Below are positions 51,603-63,700 of a DNA stretch of 64,000 nt, piece after piece (within the stretch, counting starts at the first letter, position 1; the number at the start of each line of letters is the position of its first letter). A model generated the notes under the pieces. It was not told where the DNA came from and searched no databases. It worked only from the letters and a program-made list of their open reading frames with translations. The DNA lies in contig CM036618.1 of NCBI GenBank assembly GCA_020746105.1, positions 112,661,308-112,725,307 of the forward strand, in the 5' to 3' direction. Position numbers and translations under genes: made by a program. Source of the DNA: Trogon surrucura (Eukaryota; Chordata; Aves; Trogoniformes; Trogonidae).

Positions 51603-51700
51603 TCGACTTTAGGTCTATGGGCCCTACCAGCTCTTACAGGTTTATAACTGGGGCCTTTACCAAATATACATTTATACAATAACTTTTTTTGTTTGTTTTA
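51603..51700 (-). mobile_element. Possible remnant of provirus internal region
   Basis: Sequence upstream of the polypurine tract (minus strand: aaagtcga, cctaaagtcga, gagctggtagggccc). It should be proviral 3' non-coding or distal env sequence, but I recognise no protein in it. The junction with host DNA is not visible and 51700 is arbitrary. Confidence 0.35.
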
Positions 51701-52890
51701 AATACCCTGTCTTGCAAAGTTTATACTCACTTTCAGATGGCCTAATTGAATAGAGTAGCATCACCTGTGGAAAACATCCCGACCCATCCCTCAGCTGCTG
51801 AAGGGAGCCCGAGCAACTGGAGCAGAAGGATAAAACCCACTCTGAAGGCAATGAGAGGAGCTTTTACCTGAGTACAGTCACTTGCTACTGAGCCTCAGGA
51901 GTACAGCAGGAGCCTTTCTCTACTAATTATGTGGAAATTTAAGGGGAAGCCTGGGTCCCAGGTTTGTCAGCAAGGGGGATGCCTGGCCAGGCCCAGCTTA
52001 GCCCCATGGATGCAGCCAGCGGGGCTGGGCAACAGCTCCCTCCAGCATCGGGGTTTGCTTTATTTCTCATTCAGATTTATGTCACTTCCACACTTTGCAC
52101 AAATGGACACATTCCCTTCTATAATTAAAAAAAAAAATGACTCTGCGAGGTTAACCACCAGAAGAGCACATCGAGACGGTGAGGAGAAAAACATGGAAGG
52201 GAAAACTCAACTCATCAGCTGTTGAATTAGGCTGGTGACAACATATAGTATCTACACATTATATATCCAAATAGGGAATTTTGGTAGCTATACATAAGTA
52301 AATGCTTCTTTCCTTCCCCTTTTTTCCCCATTCAGACCTTTTCACTAGAACATTTCAAGTTGTACAGATAAAAAGAACCACCACGATTATTCTATTATTA
52401 AGTGGAAGCAATCAAATATTTAGAGCAGGGTAAATAAGGTTCAGTCCTCTACTGAATCAGAGGGAATGCCAGCTCCGTTTCCTCATGTGATCTGCAATCC
52501 AGACAGGCCTATCCACAGGCTCCCCATAAAGTACTTTTAGCTGAAATCTTCTTTCCCCTTGCTGCATCTCATGATTTTAAAGAGATCCTTTAAAATTCAC
52601 CTCCCCACACTCACCCCTCTCCATAAGACAAGCAGGACAGAAGGCTGGCTAACTATTTTAAGTAAACATTAGCTGAACGTGAGTAGGTACAACATGATTC
52701 AAGCCAGAACATGCCCCACAAATTTGTGGAAACCTTGTGACTCAGGTATTAGTATCGCAAGACACCTCACACCACTTGCTTACACAAGCTCTCCCTGTGC
52801 AGACGAGGGCTAAGCCAGCACACAGACCTACCAAGGGTGTTTATCCAGAGAATAAAGTCCAGTTAATTGATGCTGATAACTCACTATGGT

Positions 52891-52932
52891 GACTGTGACT
52901 ATAACAATCAAGACTGTGACTATAACAATCAA
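52891..52932. repeat. Exact 21-bp tandem duplication
   Basis: gactgtgactataacaatca plus a occurs at 52891-52911 and again at 52912-52932 without a mismatch. Confidence 0.95.
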
Positions 52933-53560
52933 GAACCTCACATTTGCTGGAAATAAGGATGATAGCCCACAGGCAGAAGATCTGATAGCACTTTTCATTA
53001 ATTATGCACTGATTTCTTGAAATTATTCAGAGCAGGCTGGACAAGCCTTGATGGATTTCAAAGGCCAGCCTATATCTAGTTACTAAATAGGCCACATTTA
53101 TTAAAATCCAACTTTCAGCTATGCATAGTGCACACTGCCACTCCAATAGTTTTCCATAAATTGAGGGACTTGCAAACATAGATTAATTGAGGCAATGAAA
53201 CAGCAGATAGAGTAAAGAAATTAGATATTCTCTTTTATAATTTCTTCTCTTGAACTTTCAGATTTCACAGTGGTGGGCAATTCCCAAAAAAAAGCCATCG
53301 AGGGAATAAAAGCTCAAATAGCATTTATTAAATCCAATGGCAGAGTTGGTAAGTGATTGCATATACATTTTGCTTTCCGTCACGTGTTGTTTCGAAGCAA
53401 CCAAATAAACACATGGTTGAGTGTTGCAGTTAGGCACTTTGCTTGTGATAATGGGAAAAAAGCAAGCATAATTTTGCTTGTCATCTCTCTTTGCTGCTAA
53501 ACCAGAGATAATTTTTGGGATAACTGTGTTTGTTTCCTACGACAGCTTGGTTTTGTTTAA

Positions 53561-53644
53561 GAAAATAAAAAAAAACAAACAAAAAATCAAAGCAACCACA
53601 CAACAAAAAGCCACACAAACCCAACCCAAGCAAAAAGAATAAAC
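53561..53644. repeat. A/C-rich low-complexity tract
   Basis: A9, aaacaaacaaaaaa, gcaaccacacaac, ccacacaaacccaacccaag. Nearly free of T and G over about 80 bp; shares texture and the aacccaaccca motif with 42617-42692. Confidence 0.8.
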
Positions 53645-54862
53645 CTGGCAAATCCTATGGTCTGCTTAATTTCCTGAACAGACTTGGATGCTTTAAGCAC
53701 ACACACAGCATTTTGTGGATGATTTCTTATTCAGTTGGCTTAGAGTGGTTCCAGACTATGCAAACAGCTACTGAAGGTCTTCTGTGATGCAACAGTAGAG
53801 CAGTACTGAATAGCAGAGGCATGAAAACCAAGAGTCCTCAGTGCAGGATGCTGAATTATGTTCTTCAGCAATCATATCTACATTGCTGCAAGTAAATCTG
53901 CCACTTAATATATTGTTAGAAGATTGCAAACACATGCAAGCAGCCTGTGTTCAGAGCTACTACTGGGCCCTCAAACTTTGTACAGGGACAAAAATGAGTG
54001 GAGAGTCCCTTCTGCATTTGGAAAAGCTGCAGTGAGTAGAATCAAATATCCCCTGTTCTCCTCCCCCAGCACCAGCATTCTGGCCACCAGAAACCCTCTG
54101 CCTGGAGCCATCCCATCTCATTCCTCTTCTACATCTAGCCCACAGGTGCACCAGGTCTTATCTCAGCATTTGGGAAGTACAACAAGAGGTGAGTAAAGCA
54201 CAAATACTTGGGCTGAGCATATTTTACACCCTGCCTCATGTAGTTGGCCCTGTTTTCTTCACCCACGACTACGTAGACACGTAACAGCAACTGCTTTAGC
54301 AGCAGGGCCGCAGGAAGATACCAACAGAGGCTCCTGGGTCTCTGCAGAGCCAGACAGACCCCATCCCCCAAAGCATAAAAGAAGTTTTTTTCTTATGTTT
54401 CTCTTCCCCTTCTATGCAACTAGGTAGGTGATGCTACTTATCATTCAGAAAGCACCAAGATAACTGCACTAGCCTAGTTACAGAATTAAGAGAATCAATA
54501 ATAATAATGACAGAAAACAATAATGATGAAGCCACCAAGATTAGTGTTTGCATTTCAAACATGATGAAACCGCCCAGCTCCAAATTAATTTTTAATAGTA
54601 AGCATCAGCAGATAGAGGGGTTTTTTTCCACAGCAATTCCCTCTACTAACCCTTTCAGCTGTCTTAACACAATCTCTAAACTACATGCTTTAAACTACAA
54701 CTTTTGCTGAAAATAACAGTCATAATTTTCTGGAGGAGGTAACCTTACTCTGGAGCCTGGCTCGTATCCTGCCACCTGTTACAGTCTTTTAATTTGTGAT
54801 ATATTTTAATTTTATAAAAGTTCTTTAAAACAGAATAACAACACTGAAAACAATAAAAAATA

Positions 54863-55145
54863 AGTGCAGTCACAGGGAGCTTCCTACCTGAAGGGAGCAG
54901 CAAGAACAGGGCAGCTTCAAGAAAGAAGGCAAGCTGAAGGCAGCCACAACACAAGCCAGGCAACAACCTCAGCAAGAAGCCTCAGTCCCACAGCACCAAG
55001 TACAAGCAAGAAGGAACAGCTACAGAAAGACACCTCACAGACAGCTCAGGCAAAAGCAAGGCAGCATTTTGGCAGATCCAATGAACAAGTCAGGAGCAGG
55101 ATCAGAAATGAGTACCAACAGCAGCATAGCCTAAACCCAAAGTAA
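54863..55145 (+). other. T-poor strand-asymmetric stretch with an open frame
   Basis: The plus strand is conspicuously poor in T over about 280 bp (A, G and C dominate), which lets a 93-codon frame rich in Gln, Ser, Ala and Arg stay open (54864-55145). Stop codons need T, so such a frame is expected from the composition alone. No family is recognised and the frame is not called as a gene. The cause of the skew is unknown. Confidence 0.45.
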
Positions 55146-56413
55146 GACTCAGAACACTGCTTAAACAGAGTTCCTACAGTAATGAGCAGAGTGGGGGCTT
55201 ATGGGGTGGATCCCAGGTGAAGCTGGTCAGGGCAGTTATTGGTGCCTTCAGGGCACTGACACAGTGTTTTGCTTGACCGAGCTTTAATGAGCAAGATCTC
55301 TCAGTGACCACACTGCAGCATGTGAATATTGTATTGTACCAACCCAACCAATACTTGTTTGAGCCAAGTGGTTACACGGTGTAGATTAATAGAAATCTCT
55401 CCCGTCTTAGAGCAAATTCTGCCCACACTCACATGAAATGCGTAGAAAACTCTGTCAGAAACACAAGTGTACAATTAATCAACTCTGCTCCAAATTACAT
55501 ATTCTCATGTTGCTGTGTTTTGGCCTACTCTCAAGGTGTTTTCGTTCTGAAAATTGTCAGCTCCTCTGCCAGGGTATTCTTGCAACACAGAACACATCCA
55601 AACCCAAACCTGGAAGAAGAAATAACAAAGAAAGGGGGTGGTCACAGATCCTTGAAGTTTGCAGTTTGTCCTTCAGGACCTGCCATGCTTCTCACAATGC
55701 ATTTCTCTGCAAACACTCTGGCTTTCCCAAATCAAGTAAGGGTTTATATTCTCTGTGTATAGGATTTGGAGGACAAGTCTTCAAAACGTGCATGCACCAG
55801 AACAGCCTCTTTTCAAATGAATAAAAAGTACATGACAGTGAATTACCCTTTCATTTCCAAAAATCCATCTAAAATCCTGCAGACCACTTGTTTACTCCTT
55901 CTGTATTCATACATCCCGTTTTAAACATCCTCATACAATATCTCAGAATAGATTGAACCACCTACCTAAAAGCATCCATTTTTCCCTCTCAAACTACACC
56001 ATCCCATTCTGATGGGATGCAAAGCCCAGCCACCATGTAAAGGACCTATCAAGGACACCATCAATCTGCTTGCATCACAGAAAATAAAGAAAACCTCAAA
56101 AGACTGGACCCTCCACTTCATACGCAGTTACTTGCCAGTGGTTTTACAGGCCAGTGCTCCTTGGAGAGGCCTGTTTGAAAATATCAAGAGAAAAACGGGA
56201 GGAACAAATCATACTTGGGAATAATCACTGTAGGCTCATTTAAAATGCAACTAGCAGAATCAGTTCACAAGTCAGAATCTGTGCATTCTGGCTGAGGTGT
56301 TCTGATGAGTGGCCAGCAAAATCAGGTGTGATCTACAACAAAACGAGTAGACACAGAACAGAAGGAGAGTAGCAAAGCAAGACCAGGATAGCTGCAGACA
56401 CAAGATCTAATGA

Positions 56414-56447
56414 CATTCATTCATTCATTCATTCATTCATTCATTCA
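56414..56447. repeat. (CATT)8.5 microsatellite
   Basis: Thirty-four bp of uninterrupted cattcattcatt tetranucleotide repeat. Likely length-polymorphic. Confidence 0.97.
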
Positions 56448-59400
56448 GCTTAAAAAGCATAACTCTTTGTTTCACCATTGATCCATAGTTGTCACACCCC
56501 TGTTTGACTTCTATACACTGCCCTTCCTCTCCTCTCCCCGGCCACATCTGATGTGATGCGCTTACCTAGATTTTGAGCTGCTCAGAGCATCTTTCCTAAA
56601 CATTTGAGCCTCTGAGATACAGGTGCTGTGCTTAGTGAATATGCTGCTATACACTACCTCATTTCCCATAATTAATGTAATAAAAACGCTCTTCAGTTAT
56701 GAATAAAGGAATTTTTATAAATGGATACTTCCATAAAATACAAAATAACTTTGAAACTTAAACCAAATCACATCAAAACAGTAAGAGAGTGAGTGCAGCA
56801 TTCATCCTGACAAGGAAAAATGCCTGCCTGCACTCAGGGAGAGATATGCCTGTGTGCCTATCAGTGGAGGCAGTGCAGCCACCTGAAGCAGCAATACAAA
56901 ACTGCAGAAAGAACAAGCTCTTTACCCCCGCTTCTTTTTATTATGCTTCATGTAGTTCTATTGAATCAACAACAAGACAGAAAGATTCATCCACAGAAAC
57001 AAAAGCAGCTTTTAAGTGCCTCTACTATAAACAATACAAAGTGGAAACCAAGGCAAAAAAGCCAATGTCTCTAACAAACAGTGTTGCCTATTAATATTCT
57101 GGTATTGCTGTCAAATTCCAGGAATATAATTTTCTGTGGTTTGGGGTGGTTTTTTCCTGTTGTTCTCATCTGCAAGGAAGACCCACTGAGGACAGCCAGC
57201 TAGCTAAAGTTTTTGGCAAAAGCAAGCTACTCTACAAAACCTGAAGCCTACATTTCTCAAGAGTTCTGCTCAGCTGCCATAAATTTTGATGGGTAAAAAT
57301 ACTATTTCCACAACCGTACCTTTCCTGACAATTTCAGACATTTTTTTCTGACCTTGTGCAGTGAAACACCAGAGTCTCCTTCCAGCTCTAAATCAAGTAA
57401 CAGTCAAGAAAGAAACAAATAAAAAGTCTAACCTTATTGGGGTGGTGATACTGCCTTTATTACTTTGTTTTTTTATCAGTTAAAATATTTTCCTTGCTAA
57501 CACTGGAGAGCATGTGTGATATAGGCATTGATGAGACTGAGCCTTACATTTATTTTCCAGAAACTTACAGATGTCATCATTCGCTATTCCCCAATTCATT
57601 AAAAAGGGCAAAAGTAGAAATATATTAACTCCTCCCACCTCCTCCACAACGGTTGACCTACTTTTATTAGGAAGCGAACCTTATGCAGTGACAAAATCTG
57701 TGAGTCCCTATCCTTTGAGCAGGTTCACCTAAATTCAACAGAAGGGCTGTGCTCAAATTCTCCGAGCTTGATGGTCTGGGCAAGGTGCACCCACGCTGCC
57801 TTTGTGGCTGAGAACTTGGGTTTTCCTCCCACCCAGATCTCTACTGTTCTGACTCACTGCAGACTCAGTGCAGCCAGAGCAAGAATCACGTGAGCAATGC
57901 AGATTATCAAAAAAAATAAGTAAAGGTTCTGATTCCAGCTTATCCCAGCCACGCAGGTAAAGCCAGTAATACACTGCCAGATGTTTGATGACTGAGGTTG
58001 GATAGAGGAGAGGCATTGTGTAGTCCTCACCAAGGGACAGGCTACATAGTAAGTCATTACAAGGATCTGCACAGCAGAGAAATGACAGAAACACCCTAAC
58101 AGGAAAAACTCACACTTCAATAAATCCTATCCTGTCAAAACACTGGATGCAAATTCATAAAACATCAGGGTTCGTTTGCTCCAGCAAATTATTCATTTAA
58201 CACTATTTCCTGATGTGACTATAATTCTTCTATTATTCAGGAATTTAGCCAATGTGTTCTTTGCAATGATAATTTTATGAGACAAATTAAAATGAGCATC
58301 AGCAAGCAGCACTTAAGGTATCAGTGCTGAATCATATTTGATAGATGGTCATTTTGAACATCTGCGTGTCTTCCCAACATGTTTGTTGACCACCCTTCTC
58401 CATCACCCATATACACACAAACTTTTTTTTTTTAATAATAGCTTCCTGCATGTTTTGGAAAGTGTAGGCCTGACAGCAACTACATGAATTTAGCAGTCAC
58501 TGTGCAGACTCCCAGACACTACAACAACGCTCTGCTCTAGCTGTTTCCCTGCTCTCTTTGAACAGTGACAATTAATCACGTCAAATTGTGCCAGATGCCA
58601 AAGCAGTTTTCTGATGTCAATAAATATTCAGAGGAGACTCACTTCACATGAAGACAGAGATTCATTTCCACTGGTGATCTAAGCAGGGTTCAGACATAAA
58701 GGTAAAAGGCTGTTGGACTAATTTACTGCACATCCTCCATTTCTGCAGTCCTGGGAATATGAGGTCATATTTTAGGAATATGAATTAATATATTTCACTG
58801 ATTTTAACACATGCTGTCTTCTTTATAAGTAGGAACGATTCATAGGCTTTTATTAAAGTACACATGCACCACAATTTCAAGACAGCATATCTGCTCTATA
58901 AAAATAGAAGCAAACTTCCTCCTTCCTTTTTTTTGCAATGCTGGTGTGCATTCCAGTATCTAATTAAATAAAAATTCTTTTTCATACTGAACTGTATATG
59001 CTGGTCAACAACCCTGGTTAATTCCCATGACAAGATATTTTGGATTTTTTTTCTTCTTCTTCATCTTCACAGCAGATCATTTTAATTCCAGTTGAGACCA
59101 AGTGAAGCAATGCTGATCTCCCCAGATGGTTCTGCTTTCTTAGACAGAACCCCGATGGAATGATAATTACAGCTAAGGAGATAGGCAAAACTGTAAAATA
59201 AATGATAGAAAGAACAATAACTATGTCCCATTGGCATGTACAAGCTGACATGACTGTATGATTTGTTATTGGCCTCATGCATGATGCTGCCAGGTTGCAG
59301 CATGTTTTTCACTTGTCATTAGATTTTACTAGTCTCCTCCATACCTTTTTTTCTATGATTTCACAATGATTGGCAAATTCCTAAGATAAGAAAAACACTC

Positions 59401-59903
59401 TTATTGCATACTTTTCCTATGTGAGAAATGAGGAATATCAGCAAGGGAAAAGGCATTTATTGGATTATTAGAGATGTTACTTCTCAACATTTCCTTCAGG
59501 AACATGTGAAATTCTTTTTAATATGGAAGCAGCTTTGCTATGCTGTTGATGGGAGAACCATACATGATCCTAGCAAGTAAAAGCAAACAAAGTACGTAGC
59601 CTGCTGGCATATGGGCGGGGGTCTGTCTGTCTCACTGCCGCTGATGGCACAAAATCAATGCATGTGGTATTGGACTGATCAGAGTAACGCTGCAAGGCCT
59701 CACGACACTATATACACTCAGTAATAGAGAAAAATGTCACACAGTGTTCCCATCAGCGGCCATTAGGTAAAATGGACCATCCTGGTGGAAGAGACTTGGG
59801 GAAATGGCTTTGTACGCTCATGTGTCCTGATTCTCAAGCACTTTCATCTCCTGTGAAGCTGCTGCCTCAACATGTACTGTGTAACAGCTTTTTCTACTTG
59901 CAG
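56448..59903. other. Unique non-coding DNA
   Basis: No gene or classified repeat. Antisense frame 57753-58094 (113 codons) and sense frame 56789-57094 (101 codons) lack recognisable content. The sequence from about 59600 to 59900 is less AT-monotonous than its neighbours but shows no identifiable element. Confidence 0.55.
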
Positions 59904-60135
59904 ATGTCCTGGGATAGTGATGAGTAAGGCCAGTAATCACCCCGAGAGGTGTCCATGAGAGCTTCTCTGATTATGCCCATTTCTTTCCATTACAACATTT
60001 TCCACAAGGCATCCATTAGCAGCATGGACCGCAGAAATGAAAGCGCATCTTTGCTTTCTTGCCGCACCTCTATAATGGAGCACAACGTCAGCTTAACAGG
60101 GAATGCCCATGGCAGCCAAGTCACCTGTTAAACAG
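59904..60135 (+). other. Exon-like interval, non-coding candidate
   Basis: Bounded on the left by a good 3' splice acceptor (agctttttctacttgcag ending at 59903) and on the right by a consensus donor (cag at 60133-60135 followed by gtgagt). The 232-nt interval between them has stops in all three forward frames (for example tag near 59914, tga near 59957, taa near 60129), so it could only be a non-coding or UTR exon. Splice-like pairs occur by chance in DNA of this size, so this is a weak candidate. Confidence 0.2.
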
Positions 60136-60146
60136 GTGAGTCAGCA
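60121..60146. promoter_or_regulatory. Inverted double E-box overlapping an AP-1/MAF site
   Basis: tcacctgtt-a-aacaggtga (60121-60139) is a perfect inverted repeat with 9-bp arms and a 1-bp centre, placing CACCTG and CAGGTG E-boxes back to back; ZEB and SNAI repressors and some bHLH factors bind this core. The right arm runs into tgagtcagca (60137-60146), a match to the AP-1 core and to a MAF/NRF2-type half-site. Function is inferred from motifs only. Confidence 0.4.
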
Positions 60147-60180
60147 GAGACACAGCCTTGCAGCCATCCCTGTATGAAGC

Positions 60181-60188
60181 ATTTGCAT
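60181..60188 (+). promoter_or_regulatory. Octamer (POU) motif
   Basis: atttgcat, an exact POU-factor octamer, 34 bp downstream of the AP-1-like site. An eight-base match is expected occasionally by chance; its proximity to the other motifs is the only reason to list it. Confidence 0.3.
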
Positions 60189-60662
60189 AGAGCGGGGTTG
60201 TCTCATATCCCCCACTGACTTTAAACTCTCAACTAGAATGTACTACAATTTATCCTACCCTCCAGCTGAGCTAATGGAGGGGTAGGCTACTCCCGGGATC
60301 GTTATTATTCATTATTATTTTATAATGCCTGCTGGCGTTATTTTAACAGCAGCTCACATGAAGGAATACATAAAAAATAGGCCACCTTTGTGACACTGGC
60401 AGTAGGCACATGTCTATGGAACAGAGAGCAAGAACAGGACGATGCTGGGTCTCTGCAGCAGCACTGGCATTATCTCTTTGTGACATTCATGCTAATACCA
60501 CGCAAATTCTGTGATAACAAGCATCACTTTTAAAAAATGAACTGAGCTAACCTGCAGTCAAGCTTGGTTTTGGCCATGCTGGAGACTTGCAGCTCCAGCT
60601 GAACTGGAATTGCAGAAGGTTTAGCAGGCAGAAAGGAGAATTACGAGGAGCACAGGAGGAAT
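60189..60662. other. Non-coding DNA, nothing classified
   Basis: Mixed-complexity sequence including an ATT-rich tract (gttattattcattattattt, about 60300-60322). No coding frame or known repeat. Confidence 0.5.
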
Positions 60663-60728
60663 GGTGAGCCTATTACAAGGGAACGGTGAGCCTATTACAA
60701 GGGCACGGTGAGCCTATTACAAGGGCAG
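60663..60728. repeat. 22-bp tandem repeat, 3 copies
   Basis: Unit ggtgagcctattacaaggg plus three variable bases (aac, cac, cag) at 60663-60684, 60685-60706 and 60707-60728. The first 19 bases are identical in all three, so amplification is recent or conversion has kept copies alike. Confidence 0.96.
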
Positions 60729-63700
60729 ACTAAAAGAGTCTGGTTTTCTTAGTGTAATAAAATGAAGGCTGAGAGGAAGTAAGATTGCTAACCATAGGCC
60801 AAGAAAGCAAGGCAACAGAAGAGATAAGCACTGCGGAGGGAAATGAGCAATGTGAACTAGAGGACAGAAGCAAACAGTTTCAGGCTGGCCACAACTAGAA
60901 AGTTCTTGTCAGAACAGCATAGCTCCAGATAAAACCTTTCAGTAGGAGCAATGCCAGCAAAACCTTACAGTTCTGTAAAGGGTTCTCTAACTGAAGACCT
61001 GAGGCACCAGTTCAGGTAGCTGGGGGATACAGGTGAGGTCTCCAGTCCTGTGCTCCTGCTTCATCCACCTCATACCCCATAATTGCTCACAGACAGGTGC
61101 CAGCTGTCATGATCACTCTGTCCTTTTCATATTGCCCTACAGAGAAGAAATCCAGAGACTTTTAATAAGAAAATGATCAGTGATTAAGTGAGGTTGTGCA
61201 AATGACAGGGTTACACGCTGTACACTTTGATAGGGGAAAAAGCTTTCACATTCCTAGTTCTAATACAACTTGAGAGCAACTTAGTACCAATGGGTCCTTA
61301 TAGTGTGATTTCAGCCCTTAGAAAGCAAATGCATTTCAGCCTTCCAAGATCCAAAGAAAGACAGCAGGGAGACACAATATGCAGAATGCAAATACACCAC
61401 TCCACTGGGATGTTGTGATGTTTCTGACTGAAAAGCATTTTCTATAAACTCTAAGCTTATGCTTTTTTTCACTATGTGAAATTAACACAGCTGTAAAAAA
61501 AAATTAACTTGCTCAGCTTGGAAATTTTGTCTTGTACAGGGAATTTTAGAAGCTTCAGACTACGGCCTGATAAAAAGTGAAGGTAAAAATACACAGTAAT
61601 GCATAGGTAGGATAACCAATTAAAATCTTGCTGGAAGAACATGGAAAAAAAACATTTTGGGAACAAAATTAAAACCAGCTGATTGGTGCAGTGAAAAACA
61701 TTGCGGAAAATGAGTAGATAAGGATACAGGCAATAGAGAGACATGTGAGAGACAAGTGGAGGAGGTTCTTCCTGAAGCAAGACCAAAATGACAGGAGTTG
61801 AGAATGGGAGAAACAAACAGTGGAAACTGGAAAGTGTTGTGATTAGAAAGGCCCTGCAGAAACAAAGAGGTAATATAAAAAGGAAGCTGAGAGGGGCTGA
61901 AGAGAGGGAGAAAAGAATGAGTCAAAAGATTTAAAACAGGAAAATGCACCCATATTATGCATACCTCTGAGGAACCAGAAGTCTGGGAACATGCAAAACC
62001 AGCCAGAAAATATAATCTTTTTGACCTACCATACAAACCAAATATTTTGGCTAGGAAGAAAAAGGAAGAGAAATTAATTTAAATATTTCAAATTTGGCAA
62101 TTCAATGCTTCCCATAGATGCAGTCAGAGAAGTGGAAGTCACTACTATGAGTACTAGCAAGAGGAAAACAACAAGGCAAGGACTTCAGTAAAGAACAACT
62201 GCACAGTACATTGAGATGAAAACCTTCAAATTTAGGTCCTAATTCAATCACCAAGAGATTGTTTTCTGTATGTGAATTTTATGTCAAGAAGTTCAGCACA
62301 CAAACTATACTAGTATACAGAGAGTATATCCTTGGCTTTACCACTCAGAAAAGGAGAGGTATCGCCAACACGTTTTGCTGGTTCACACTCCAATGCTAAG
62401 TACCCCTTTCCCAAACCATCTGACTAGATCCACGTGCAAATCCAATAAAACCATTCCTTTCCTGGCAACTTAATGGGACTTGCTGGATTGGCAGTCAGCA
62501 GATTCATGTAACTTCTGTTTGAAAGCACCTGCACTTGTATCATGAGTCCTTTCTATAAACTCCCTTCTAACAAAAACAGTCAAAAAATTCTTTTTCTTAT
62601 TCTTGTCTGTTCACACTCCATTCTTCTCTGAATCCCAACAATCTCTTCCAAATCACAGCCAGTCACATCTACGTGTATTTCATGCGGAATTCACAAGTCT
62701 GGCCTTCTTCAGCCTTTATTAGAAACAGTCAAAGGCTCATTGATCCTAAAATCCTGATACATGAAAGGTTTGTGCAATGTATTCTATATAATCTCGGGGC
62801 AGGGGCGGGGATAAAAACAAGATGACTGAAACACAGCATAACTTTTGTTCTCAGAGAAAAGAGGTTGCCTCTTCTTCTGGTCAAACTGCACAGAGGTTCA
62901 GAAGAACAGAGTCCTTGCTGGGTGACAGAAGACACAGAAAAAACTTGCCAGCCCTTCTCTGCATGTCCCTGAAGGGACAAGCTGCCCATCTGCAAATGTG
63001 GATGTGCAGAACAGAAGGGAAGAACATCCACAACATATGAAGAACAGCAGGCCACAGATTCAGGCAATCTGAACAAGCAGCAAACTTTCGTTTTACTGCT
63101 CTGTCTGTCATTACTGGCATTACTTTAGAGGAATCAACTTTCAGTTGATTTATGTACAAAACAGTTAATAGTGGAGTATTCCCCCGGTGGTGCTAGCATA
63201 TGGGTTGTAAGAACCAGTAAGGTTTTGGCTGCTCTCATCAGGAACTGCTACAAAGTGCATTGAATTACCACAAAGATCAGACACCACTCCCCCTGCACTC
63301 AGCAAAGGCACTTTTCTTTCCAACAGTCTTGTCTGCGACTCGGTTTTAAAATCACATTTCATGTCAGTTAGCTGGTCTTCTGAAAGTCACTTCTTCTTCT
63401 CTCCATGAACATCAGAAGAAGGGAGTGTGACATCTAAATCTATGATTGCAAGAACAGAGATGGTGTCAGAAGAAGAGCCTGTACAGATAAAAGAGTAAAG
63501 AGAGTGAGAAAAGAAACTGCAGAAAGTTGTCCTATAACTTAATCCCCCAAAATGTGCAATTCTGACGACCTAAGGCTTCAAAAAGCACATGCAAATATTG
63601 CATGCAAAGATAAAATGTGAGGGGTTTTACCCAGGGCAAGTGCAAGACAAGCAGTACTTAACAAATTTCAGCCATCCCCAAGGTCATCGGAACTCTTCGG

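Larger units (their letters stand above)
51701..56413. other. Unique non-coding DNA
   Basis: No gene is supported. Holds the 21-bp tandem repeat at 52891, an A/C-rich tract at 53561 and a T-poor stretch at 54863-55145. Frames of 128 codons near 55438-55824 overlap each other and have no recognisable content. A donor-like gaggtgagtaaag lies near 54186. Confidence 0.55.

Noticed and set aside
55433-55824. Two overlapping sense frames of 109 and 128 codons
   Set aside because: They occupy the same DNA in different frames and neither resembles a known protein.
61472-62036. Overlapping antisense frames of 114 and 138 codons
   Set aside because: Explained by a purine-rich plus strand that removes antisense stops; no domain recognised.
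62796-62810. GC-box-like segment next to ataaaaa as a promoter
   Set aside because: Isolated motif, no CpG island, no downstream exon or open frame.
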